A DNA stretch of 64,000 nucleotides, taken from NCBI RefSeq assembly GCF_000513295.1, contig NC_023065.1, forward strand, positions 2,960,501 to 3,024,500, written 5' to 3'. The notes under the pieces are model-generated. The model ran no database searches. It saw only the letters and a program-made list of their open reading frames with translations, and was not told the origin of the DNA. The position numbers and the translations under genes are program-made. Source of the stretch: Magnetospirillum gryphiswaldense MSR-1 v2. Its GTDB lineage: Bacteria > Pseudomonadota > Alphaproteobacteria > Rhodospirillales > Magnetospirillaceae. Within the stretch, counting starts at the first letter, position 1. Each line of letters begins with the position of its first letter. Below, piece after piece: positions 56,644 to 64,000 of the stretch.

Positions 56644-59376
56644 ATGGATGATCTCCTTAGCGAATTTCTGACGGAAACCTCGGAGAGTCTTTCCGTGCTC
56701 GACGTCGAGCTGGTGAAGCTCGAACAAAACCCCGAACCGGCGATCCTGCAAAACATCTTCCGCCTGGTGCATACCATCAAGGGCACCTGCGGCTTCCTGG
56801 GACTGCCCCGGCTGGAACACGTGGCCCATGCCGGCGAGAACGTGCTGGGCAAGTTCCGCGATGGCGAGCTCGAGGTTACCCCCGCCGCCGTCACCCTGAT
56901 CCTGCAGGCCATCGATCGCATCAAGCTGATCCTGGGCCATCTGGAACAGAATGAATGCGAGCCCGAAGGCAGCGACGAGGACCTGATCGCCTCGTTGAAC
57001 GCCATGGCCGAGGGGCGCTATGCCGCCCCGACCGCCGCCGCCGAGGCGCCGTCCTTCCCGGTCGCCGCCGACCTGCTGGCCGAGGTGGAAGCCGCCTATG
57101 CCGCCGGCAAGCGTGCCGCCAGCGACACCGATCTTTTTGCCGAAATGGCCAAGGAACGGGCCAAGGAAGCCGCCGCCGCCGCGGCAGCCCCGCCGCCGCC
57201 CGCCGCTGCCGCCGAACCTGCCGCCGCGCCGCCGGCGCCGGCGCCTTCGGTTCCGGCTGCCCCCGCCAGCCCGCCGGCCCAGACCAAGGAAGTGGTGCCC
57301 GCCGGCACCGCCCCCGCCGCTGAATCCGCCGTCGCCGCTCAGACCATTCGCGTCAACGTCGAGCTCCTCGAAAACCTGATGACCCTGGTTTCCGAGCTGG
57401 TGCTGACCCGTAACCAGCTGTTGCAGATGGTGCGTGGCCGCGACGACAGCGAGTTCACCGCGCCGTTGCAGCGCTTGAGCCACATCACCACCGACCTGCA
57501 GGAAGGGGTGATGAAGACCCGCATGCAGCCCATCGGCAATGCCTGGGCCAAGCTGCCGCGTATCGTCCGCGACCTCTCGGTCGAAATGAACAAGAAGATC
57601 GATCTGCAGATGCTCGGCGCCGAGACCGAGCTGGACCGCCAGGTTCTCGAGCTGATCAAGGATCCGCTGACCCACATGGTCCGCAATTCCGCCGATCACG
57701 GTCTGGAAGGCCCGGAAGAGCGCAAGGCCGCCGGCAAGCCGGAAGTGGGCAAGGTGGTACTGAACGCCTTCCACGAAGGCGGCCACATCATCATCGAGAT
57801 TTCCGATGACGGTCGCGGCCTCAACCTGGACCGCATCAAGCAAAAGGCCATCGCCAACGGCTTGGCCAGCGAATCCGAGCTTGACGGCATGGCGCCGCAA
57901 CAGATTTACCAGTTCATCTTCAAGGCCGGTTTCTCCACCGCCGAAAAGGTGACCAGCGTTTCCGGTCGCGGCGTCGGCATGGACGTGGTGCGCACCAACA
58001 TCGAGAAGATCGGCGGCACCGTCGAGTTGAAGAGCCAGCCCGGCAAGGGCTCGTCCTTCATCATCAAGATTCCGCTGACCCTGGCCATCGTCTCGGCCCT
58101 GATCGTGGAATGCGCCGCCGAACGCTTCGCCATCCCGCAGATCAGCGTGCTGGAACTGGTGCGTGTCACCAACAATTCCGAACACGGCATCGAGTTAATC
58201 AACAACGCGCCCGTCCTGCGTCTGCGTGACCGCCTGCTGCCGCTGGTATCGTTGAAGAAGCTGTTGCGCCTGTCCAACGGCGAAGACCAGGAAACCTTCA
58301 TCGTCGTCACCCAAGTCGGCACCTACACCTTCGGCATCATCGTCGACCGCGTGTTCGACACCGAAGAAATCGTGGTCAAGCCGGTGGCGCCGATCCTGCG
58401 TCACATCTCCATGTTCTCGGGCAACACCATCCTGGGCGACGGCTCGGTCATCATGATCCTCGACCCCAACGGCATCGCCGGCGCCACCGGCGAATCCGGC
58501 GTCCTCGGCGGCGGCCAGACCACCGAACAGACGGTCACCCGCGACAAGGGCAACGATTCCAAGACCAGCCTCTTGGTGTTCCGCGCCTGCGGCGACGATC
58601 TCAAGGCGGTGCCGCTGGCCCTGGTGGCGCGTCTGGAAGAGATCGACATCAAGGACGTCGAATACAGCCACGGCAAGCCCATGGTCCAGTATCGCGGCCA
58701 TCTGATGCCGCTGGTGTCCATCGACGGCACCACCCAATTCCGCCAGGAAGGCCGCCAGCCGGTGCTGGTGTTCTCGGACCGCGACCACACCATGGGTCTG
58801 GCCGTGGACGAAATCGTCGACATCGTCGAGGATCGCCTGAAGGTGGAACTGACCGCCGACAATCCCGGCGTCATCGGTACCGCCGTCATCGCCGGCAAGG
58901 CCACCACCATCATCGACGCCGGTTATTACCTGCCGCAGGCCTTCGGCGACTGGTTCGGCCGCAACGACAAGGAATACGGCGAGGACGAGCATTCCAGCCC
59001 GCGTATCCTGCTGGTCGACGACAGCCCGTTCTTCCGTAATCTGCTGGTGCCGCTGTTGTCGGTGGCCGGTTACGAAGTCACCGCCGTCGAAGGGGCGGAC
59101 CGTGCGCTCACCATGCGCGAGCAGGGCTATGAGTTCGACATGATCATCAGCGACATCGAAATGCCCGGCATGAGCGGCTTCGAGTTCGCCGCCGCCGTGC
59201 GCTCGGATGGCCGCTGGTACAACACCCCGATGATCGCCCTGTCGTCGCACGCCACCGAAAAGGATTTCGAGCGTGGTCGTCAGGTCGGCTTCAATGATTA
59301 CGTGGCCAAGTTCGACCGCGACTCGCTGTTGCAAACCATCGCCTCGACCCTCGCCACCCTTAAAGGTGCTGCATGA
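56644..59376 (+). CDS. cheA: Hybrid chemotaxis histidine kinase CheA with C-terminal receiver
   Basis: The 910-residue protein has a phosphotransfer (Hpt) domain with His43 in LVHTIKG, an Ala/Pro-rich linker of about 110 residues, the dimerisation helices, the kinase ATP-binding boxes (NSADHGLEG, SDDGRGL, GRGVGMDVV), a CheW-like domain, a second CheW-like domain (about 640-770) and a receiver domain (about 787-905) with Asp837 in SDIEMPG. The receiver fusion matches the CheA-CheY hybrids of Azospirillum-type Che1 clusters. The ATG at 56644 has GGAG six bases upstream; an in-frame TTG at 56632 is less likely. It overlaps cheW by four bases. Confidence 0.95.
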   Translation: MDDLLSEFLTETSESLSVLDVELVKLEQNPEPAILQNIFRLVHTIKGTCGFLGLPRLEHVAHAGENVLGKFRDGELEVTPAAVTLILQAIDRIKLILGHLEQNECEPEGSDEDLIASLNAMAEGRYAAPTAAAEAPSFPVAADLLAEVEAAYAAGKRAASDTDLFAEMAKERAKEAAAAAAAPPPPAAAAEPAAAPPAPAPSVPAAPASPPAQTKEVVPAGTAPAAESAVAAQTIRVNVELLENLMTLVSELVLTRNQLLQMVRGRDDSEFTAPLQRLSHITTDLQEGVMKTRMQPIGNAWAKLPRIVRDLSVEMNKKIDLQMLGAETELDRQVLELIKDPLTHMVRNSADHGLEGPEERKAAGKPEVGKVVLNAFHEGGHIIIEISDDGRGLNLDRIKQKAIANGLASESELDGMAPQQIYQFIFKAGFSTAEKVTSVSGRGVGMDVVRTNIEKIGGTVELKSQPGKGSSFIIKIPLTLAIVSALIVECAAERFAIPQISVLELVRVTNNSEHGIELINNAPVLRLRDRLLPLVSLKKLLRLSNGEDQETFIVVTQVGTYTFGIIVDRVFDTEEIVVKPVAPILRHISMFSGNTILGDGSVIMILDPNGIAGATGESGVLGGGQTTEQTVTRDKGNDSKTSLLVFRACGDDLKAVPLALVARLEEIDIKDVEYSHGKPMVQYRGHLMPLVSIDGTTQFRQEGRQPVLVFSDRDHTMGLAVDEIVDIVEDRLKVELTADNPGVIGTAVIAGKATTIIDAGYYLPQAFGDWFGRNDKEYGEDEHSSPRILLVDDSPFFRNLLVPLLSVAGYEVTAVEGADRALTMREQGYEFDMIISDIEMPGMSGFEFAAAVRSDGRWYNTPMIALSSHATEKDFERGRQVGFNDYVAKFDRDSLLQTIASTLATLKGAA

Positions 59377-59858
59377 ATCAGATCGTCCCCGCCTCCAAGC
59401 GCCCCAGCACCGAGTTGGCCGCGCCGGAGACCCAGGATTACGTCACCATGTTCATCGACGGGCAGATGTTCGGCATCGCCGTTCTCACCGTCCAGGATGT
59501 GCTGGGGCCGCAGAAGATCACCCGCATCCCGCTGGCCCCGCGTGAAGTGGCAGGCTCCCTCAACCTGCGTGGTCGCATCGTCACCGCCATCGACGTCCGT
59601 CTGCGTCTGGGCCTGAAGCGCGCCGACGAAGACAACAAGGGCATGAGCGTGGTGGTCGAACAAGGCGGCGAGCTTTATTCGCTGATGGTCGATCAGGTGG
59701 GCGAAGTGTTAAGCCTGCCGGTGGCCAAATTCGAACGCAACCCGCCGACCCTGGACCCCATGTGGCGCGAGTTCTCGGCCGGTATTTATCGGCTTGATGA
59801 TAAATTGTTGGTTGTTCTGGACGTTGCCAAGCTTCTGGATTTCAACAAAAGCGAATAG
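59373..59858 (+). CDS. cheW: Chemotaxis adaptor CheW
   Basis: CheW couples receptors to CheA. The 161-residue protein is a single CheW domain with DYVTMFIDGQMFGIAV, NLRGRIVTAIDVR and VDQVGEVLSLP, the usual two beta-barrel halves. Its start overlaps the cheA stop codon (ATGA), so the two should be made in step. It is followed after 65 bases by cheY. Confidence 0.96.
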   Translation: MNQIVPASKRPSTELAAPETQDYVTMFIDGQMFGIAVLTVQDVLGPQKITRIPLAPREVAGSLNLRGRIVTAIDVRLRLGLKRADEDNKGMSVVVEQGGELYSLMVDQVGEVLSLPVAKFERNPPTLDPMWREFSAGIYRLDDKLLVVLDVAKLLDFNKSE

Positions 59859-59923
59859 TATAGCTGGGGCAAGCGTCAGGGACATCGGGGTTCCTGGCGT
59901 CACCATACGGAGGCATTTGGGGC

Positions 59924-60289
59924 ATGAAGTCCTGTCTGATCGTCGATGATTCCAAGGTCATTCGCATGGTGGCCAAGAAGATCCTGCATGAGCTGACCTT
60001 TAGCACCGCCGAAGCCGAGGACGGCCAGCAGGCCTTGGATTACTGCAAGGTGCAGATGCCCGACGCGGTGCTGCTGGACTGGAACATGCCGGTGATGAAC
60101 GGCATCGACTTCCTGCGCGAGTTGCGCAAACTGCCCGGCGGCGATCATCCGGTGGTGGTTTTCTGCACCACCGAAAACGACATCGAGCACATCCAGGAAG
60201 CCATCACCGCTGGCGCCAACGAGTACATCATGAAGCCTTTCGATAGCGAGATTCTTCAGGCGAAGTTCTCGCAGGTCGGTCTGCTGTAA
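59924..60289 (+). CDS. cheY: Chemotaxis response regulator CheY
   Basis: This 121-residue protein is a single receiver domain. It has the acidic pair Asp8-Asp9 in LIVDDSKV, the phosphorylated Asp52 in LLDWNMPVMNG, a threonine pair near 82-83 and Lys104 in YIMKPF. It should carry the signal to the flagellar switch or another output. GGAGGC lies upstream of the ATG. Confidence 0.96.
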   Translation: MKSCLIVDDSKVIRMVAKKILHELTFSTAEAEDGQQALDYCKVQMPDAVLLDWNMPVMNGIDFLRELRKLPGGDHPVVVFCTTENDIEHIQEAITAGANEYIMKPFDSEILQAKFSQVGLL

Positions 60290-60323
60290 GCCTGGGTCCG
60301 GCCACGAAAGGATTTAAGGTCGA

Positions 60324-61481
60324 ATGACCATTGATGCCGCCACTGCCGCCAATTCCCCCGCCTCCGACAAGGTGCGGGTGATGCTTGTCGATGATTCGGC
60401 CGTGGTGCGCGGATTGGTCACCCGTATCTTGGAAGAAGACCCCGGTATCGCCGTCATCGCCTCGGTCGGCAACGGCCAGATGGCCGTCTCGGCCCTGGAA
60501 CGCCAGGAAGTCGACGTCATCCTGCTCGACATCGAAATGCCGGTGATGGATGGCATGACCGCCTTGCCCAAGCTGTTGCAGGTGGACCCGGGTGTGCGCA
60601 TCATCATGCAATCGACCCTGACCCTGAAGGGTGCCGACGTGTCCATGCGCGCACTCAACATGGGCGCCGCCGATTATATCCCCAAACCCACCGCCACCCG
60701 CGATCTGGCCGGCGGCATGGATTTCAAGGCCGAGTTGCTGGGCAAGGTCAAGGCCTTGGGGCAAGCCCGTCGCCGTGACCCTAATCGCAAGGCGCGGCCT
60801 GGCACCACCAGCACGACCCGCCCGACCCTGGCTCCGTCAGCGCCGCGCCCATCGGCACTAAGCCCCACCGCCCCCATCAAGTTGCGCACCCATACGCCGG
60901 AGCCGCCGGACGTCATCGCCATCGGCTCCTCCACCGGCGGTCCGCAGGCCTTGTTCAACCTGCTGGGCACCATGCGCGCCGGCACGGTCAAGCAGCCGAT
61001 CCTGATCACCCAGCACATGCCGGCAACCTTCACCACCATCCTGGCCGAGCATATCAGCCGGGTCTCGGGTTGGGATGCCAAGGAAGGCCAGGACGGCGAA
61101 GTCATCAAACCCGGTCGCGTCTATGTGGCGCCCGGTGATTTTCACATGCTGGTGGAAACCAAGGGCGCCGACAAGATTTTGCGGCTGACCAAGGATGCTC
61201 CGGAAAATTTCTGCCGGCCCTCCGTCGATCCCATGCTGCGCAGCATTTCCGCCGCCTACGGCAAGCGGGTGTTGGTGGCGATCCTGACCGGAATGGGCTC
61301 GGACGGAGCCAAGGGGGGCGCGGTGGTGGTTCAGGCTGGGGGTACGGTGATCGCACAAGACGAGGCCACTTCGGTGGTGTGGGGTATGCCTGGGGCCGCC
61401 GCACAAGCGGGTATCTGTTCTGCGGTCATGCCACTGGGCGACATCGCCCCGTGGATGATCAAACTGGCGACAAGGCGCTAA
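60324..61481 (+). CDS. cheB: Chemotaxis protein-glutamate methylesterase CheB
   Basis: CheB removes methyl groups from chemoreceptors and deamidates glutamines. The 385-residue protein has an N-terminal receiver domain with Asp69, a Pro/Thr/Arg-rich linker (about 150-190), and a C-terminal esterase with the catalytic triad Ser203 (GSSTGGPQA), His231 (TQHMPATF) and Asp327 (GMGSDGAKG). The AAGGATTTAAGG region upstream gives a ribosome binding site. It lies five bases before cheR. Confidence 0.97.
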   Translation: MTIDAATAANSPASDKVRVMLVDDSAVVRGLVTRILEEDPGIAVIASVGNGQMAVSALERQEVDVILLDIEMPVMDGMTALPKLLQVDPGVRIIMQSTLTLKGADVSMRALNMGAADYIPKPTATRDLAGGMDFKAELLGKVKALGQARRRDPNRKARPGTTSTTRPTLAPSAPRPSALSPTAPIKLRTHTPEPPDVIAIGSSTGGPQALFNLLGTMRAGTVKQPILITQHMPATFTTILAEHISRVSGWDAKEGQDGEVIKPGRVYVAPGDFHMLVETKGADKILRLTKDAPENFCRPSVDPMLRSISAAYGKRVLVAILTGMGSDGAKGGAVVVQAGGTVIAQDEATSVVWGMPGAAAQAGICSAVMPLGDIAPWMIKLATRR

Positions 61482-61485
61482 GACC

Positions 61486-62367
61486 ATGCGTCCCGAAGAT
61501 TTCGATTTCATCGCCAAGATGCTGAAGGATCGGTCCGGTCTGGTGATCAGCCGCGACAAGGCCTATCTGCTGGAATCCCGCCTGACCCCGGTGGCGCGCA
61601 AGCGCGGCCTGAAGGGGCTGGACGATCTGGTGGCATCGTTGCGCACCGCCGGCGAGGAATTGCTGCGCGAAGTCACCGAAGCGATGACCACCAACGAGTC
61701 ATTCTTCTTCCGCGACATCAAACCGTTCGACCAGTTCAAAGCCATGGTGCTGCCGCAATTGCTGGCCAACCGGGCGCAGAAGAAGTCGTTCCGCATCTGG
61801 TCGGCGGCGTCGTCCTCGGGTCAGGAAGCCTATTCCCTGGCCATGATCCTGAAGGAAGAAGGCGCCAAGCTGGCCGGCTGGAAGATCGAAATCGTCGGCA
61901 CCGACATTTCCACCGAGATGCTGGAAAAGGCCAAAGCCGGTCTTTACTCGCAATTCGAGGTGCAGCGCGGCCTGCCGATCCAGTATCTGGTCAAGTACTT
62001 CAAGAAGACCAACGAGATGTGGCAGATCGATTCGTCGATCCGGGCCATGGTGCAGTTCCGTGAATACAATCTTTTGCACGATCTGAAGACGCTGGGCCAG
62101 TTCGACGTCGTCTTCTGTCGCAACGTCTTGATCTATTTCGATCAGCCGACCAAAAGCCGGGTGCTGGAAAACGTCGCCAAGATCATGCCCGACGACGGCC
62201 TGCTCTATCTGGGTGGCGCCGAGACCGTGCTGGGGATTTCCGACAAGTTCAAGCCGGTGCCCGAGCAGCGCGGCATCTATTCGGTAACCCGGGCGGGCGC
62301 CGCCGCACCGGCCATGGCATCGACCGCCGCCCCCAGCGCCGCCAGCAGCTTCGGCCTCAAGCGCTGA
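61486..62367 (+). CDS. cheR: Chemotaxis protein methyltransferase CheR
   Basis: CheR methylates glutamates of chemoreceptors with SAM. The 293-residue protein has the N-terminal helical domain (MRPEDFDFIAKML...) with LREVTEAMTTNESFFFRD, the SAM-binding RIWSAASSSGQEAYSLAM and DVVFCRNVLIYFD. The C-terminal Ala/Ser tail is a low-complexity extension. It closes the cheA-W-Y-B-R operon and overlaps the convergent SDR gene by 11 bases. Confidence 0.97.
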   Translation: MRPEDFDFIAKMLKDRSGLVISRDKAYLLESRLTPVARKRGLKGLDDLVASLRTAGEELLREVTEAMTTNESFFFRDIKPFDQFKAMVLPQLLANRAQKKSFRIWSAASSSGQEAYSLAMILKEEGAKLAGWKIEIVGTDISTEMLEKAKAGLYSQFEVQRGLPIQYLVKYFKKTNEMWQIDSSIRAMVQFREYNLLHDLKTLGQFDVVFCRNVLIYFDQPTKSRVLENVAKIMPDDGLLYLGGAETVLGISDKFKPVPEQRGIYSVTRAGAAAPAMASTAAPSAASSFGLKR

Positions 62368-63199
62368 GGATCGCCGCCAGCCCCTGGCGATAGCTGGGAT
62401 AGCGTAGGCGCACCCCCAGCTCCTGCTTGATGCGGTCGTTCCTGACCCGTTTGTTATCGGCGTAAAACGACAGGGCCATGGGCGACAAACTCGCCTGGGC
62501 CTGTTCCCATTCCACTTCCGGCGGTGGCTCCACTCCCAGCAAGGCGCAGGCATGGGTGATGACGTCCTGCGGCGGCGCACAATCATCATCGCAAAGATTA
62601 TAGACACGTCCGGGATGGGGCCGTTCGATCGAGGCCAGCACCACCTGGGCGATGTCGTCCACATGGATACGGCTGAACACCTGATCGGGCTTGATGATGC
62701 GCCGCGCCCGTCCCTGGCGCACCGTGTCGATGGCCGATCGCCCCGGTCCATAGATGCCGGCCAGACGAAACACCTGTACCGGCAAACCACTGCCCTGCCA
62801 CGCCTGCTCCGCCAAGACCCGCCGGCGCGAGCGGTCGAGATCGGGACGCAGCGGTGCATCCTCATCCACCCAATCGCCCTGGCAATCGCCATAAACCCCG
62901 GTGGTCGACAGATAGCCGACCCAAGCGGGCGCCAACTGGCGTAGCGCCACCCCGGCCATGTCCAGCACCGGATCGCCGTCATGATCGGGCGGCACCGACG
63001 ACAGCACATGGGTGACCCCGTCCAAGGCCTGGGCCGGCAGCGGATGATCGCGGTCGAAGGCATGAATGGTGATACCGTCCAGTCCGTCGCCCTGGCCCGA
63101 ACGGGTGGTGCCGCTGACCCGCCAGCCGCGATCCTGGGCAGCGCGGGCGATGACGCGGGCGGAAAAGCCCAAACCGAAGATGAACAGGTGCCGGTTCAT
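62357..63199 (-). CDS. NAD-dependent epimerase/dehydratase-like SDR (YeeZ-type)
   Basis: The 280-residue protein starts MNRHLFIFGLGFSARVIAR, a Rossmann nucleotide loop, and has YLSTTGVYGDCQGDWVDEDAP with the Tyr/Ser of extended SDRs, RLAGIYGPGRSA, and a VYNLCDDD segment. These fit extended-SDR proteins of the YeeZ or Gne type, often of unknown substrate. GAGGACATGT precedes the ATG at 63199, which decides against an extension to 63253. It overlaps cheR at its 3' end and is divergent from the TPR gene by 69 bases. Confidence 0.82.
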   Translation of the reverse strand: MNRHLFIFGLGFSARVIARAAQDRGWRVSGTTRSGQGDGLDGITIHAFDRDHPLPAQALDGVTHVLSSVPPDHDGDPVLDMAGVALRQLAPAWVGYLSTTGVYGDCQGDWVDEDAPLRPDLDRSRRRVLAEQAWQGSGLPVQVFRLAGIYGPGRSAIDTVRQGRARRIIKPDQVFSRIHVDDIAQVVLASIERPHPGRVYNLCDDDCAPPQDVITHACALLGVEPPPEVEWEQAQASLSPMALSFYADNKRVRNDRIKQELGVRLRYPSYRQGLAAILSA

Positions 63200-63268
63200 A
63201 CATGTCCTCTTGCAAAGGCCGTCAACAGCGCCACACTGGGGGCCACTCACCATAACACACGGGTTTCC

Positions 63269-64000
63269 ATGCTGCGCCCCATCCTGTTCGTCGCTGTCCT
63301 CATACTGCCTTTCACCGCCGCCGCCGAAATCATCGACGGTCCGAAGGAGTATCAGGCCTGCCTGACCCTGGCCAAGAAGAACCCCGAGGCCGGTTGGGAA
63401 GAAGCCTTAGCCTGGCAATCCCTGGGCGGCGGCGAGGCCGCCCGCCATTGTGCCGCAGTGGCTCTGATCGGTTTGGGCAAGTATGGCGAGGCCGCCACCC
63501 GCCTGGAAACCCTGGCCAATGAAAGCGTGCGCGAAGACAGCGTGCGGGCGGAAATGCTGGCCCAGGCGGCTCAGTCGTGGATCTTGGAAGGCAACATTCC
63601 GCGCGCCGATTCGGCCCAGCGCGGTGCCTTGCTGCTGTCGCCGGGCAACCCCGACATCCTGTTGGACCACGCCGTGTTGCTGGCCCAGGTCCACCATTAT
63701 GCCGAAGCTATCGACGTGCTGTCGAAAGTCCTGCGCACCCAACCCAACCGGGTCGAGGCCTTGACCCTGCGCGGCACCGCCTTTCGCTTCGTCGACAACA
63801 TCCCCGGCGCCACCGACGACATCCACCAGGCGCTGAAGCTTGATCCCGACTATCCCGATGCCCTGCTGGAACGTGGCATCCTGGCCCGGTTGCAGGGCGA
63901 CGACAAATCGGCCCGCGCCACCTGGCTGCGGACCATGGAACTGGCCCCCGAATCCGATGCCGCCGATTTGGCGCGCAAGAACCTGGAAATGCTGGACGTC
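63269..64000 (+). CDS. Secreted tetratricopeptide repeat protein (partial, runs off right edge)
   Basis: The frame is open from an ATG at 63269 to the last base, giving 244 residues with no stop. A signal peptide (about 1-19, ending in TAAAE) is followed by repeated helix pairs: ALLLSPGNPDILLDHAVLLA, YAEAIDVLSKVLRTQPNRVEALTLRG and IHQALKLDPDYPDALLERG, which are clear TPR units. It should be periplasmic and act as a protein-binding scaffold. The remainder and any additional domains lie beyond the window. Confidence 0.8.
   Translation, partial: MLRPILFVAVLILPFTAAAEIIDGPKEYQACLTLAKKNPEAGWEEALAWQSLGGGEAARHCAAVALIGLGKYGEAATRLETLANESVREDSVRAEMLAQAAQSWILEGNIPRADSAQRGALLLSPGNPDILLDHAVLLAQVHHYAEAIDVLSKVLRTQPNRVEALTLRGTAFRFVDNIPGATDDIHQALKLDPDYPDALLERGILARLQGDDKSARATWLRTMELAPESDAADLARKNLEMLDV

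Noticed and set aside
56554-58185. A 543-codon open frame on the minus strand over cheA
   Set aside because: Antisense shadow rich in Gly/His repeats; cheA domains on the other strand are complete.

Overview
The window is high-GC, gene-dense DNA (about 67 protein-coding genes, no tRNA, rRNA or CRISPR array seen). It reads as the chromosome of an alphaproteobacterium, most likely a Rhodospirillales member of the Magnetospirillum/Rhodospirillum/Azospirillum type. The reasons are the gene orders gpmI-envC-ctpA-deacetylase-rppH, ubiE-ubiB-coaBC-dut, hrcA-grpE divergent to rph-rdgB-hemW, dnaK-dnaJ-dapB, and a Che1-like cheA-cheW-cheY-cheB-cheR cluster with a CheA-receiver fusion, together with a bacteriohemerythrin, a ChpT-like phosphotransferase and a tandem glycine riboswitch. 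The assignment is inferred from gene content; no database search was possible.

Layout. 1-2.4 kb: partial CorA/ZntB-type transporter, a lipoprotein, a DJ-1/PfpI protein, a ribbon-helix-helix protein and a two-helix membrane protein. 2.5-6.0 kb: guaA, purT, an ArsC/YffB-like protein and a stand-alone cyclic-nucleotide-binding domain preceded by an 11-C tract. 6.2-13.2 kb: gpmI, EnvC-like amidase activator, ctpA, divergent polysaccharide deacetylase and rppH, mostly overlapping, then a GNAT gene split by an in-frame amber codon. 13.3-17.9 kb (minus): glycine cleavage operon gcvT-gcvH-gcvPA-gcvPB behind a tandem glycine riboswitch with its own terminator. 17.9-25.7 kb: lipoprotein, ispH, GNAT, thrB and rnhA; then on the minus strand a hemerythrin/flavin-oxidase-like pair, def-fmt and a chemoreceptor. 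25.7-32.5 kb (minus): ubiE-ubiB, coaBC-dut-rrf2, then cysK, moeB-like and a DsrE-like gene, a plausible sulfur-handling group.

32.6-46.6 kb: mutM, a secreted protein, enoyl-CoA hydratase; nth and a DUF1848 gene on the minus strand; dnaK and dnaJ; a ccdAB toxin-antitoxin pair inserted before dapB; a sugar dehydrogenase-like secreted protein; hrcA-grpE; rph-rdgB-hemW. 46.6-55.8 kb: two glycosyltransferases, an alpha/beta hydrolase, an FkbM-type methyltransferase, a secreted protein, an emrAB-type efflux pair with a TetR-like operator, and asnB. 55.8-62.4 kb: chpT-like gene and cheA-W-Y-B-R. 62.4-64 kb: an epimerase-like SDR and a secreted TPR protein running off the right edge.

Most of the window is housekeeping. 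No clearly new system was found. The parts most worth a second look are the ccdAB insertion with its palindrome-embedded promoter, the rrf2-cysK-moeB-dsrE group, the poly-C tract before the cNMP-binding gene, the amber-split GNAT gene, the MutM lacking its fourth zinc cysteine, and the glycine riboswitch with a visible expression platform. No gene-free stretch exceeds 300 bases; the longest (17633-17927) holds the riboswitch.
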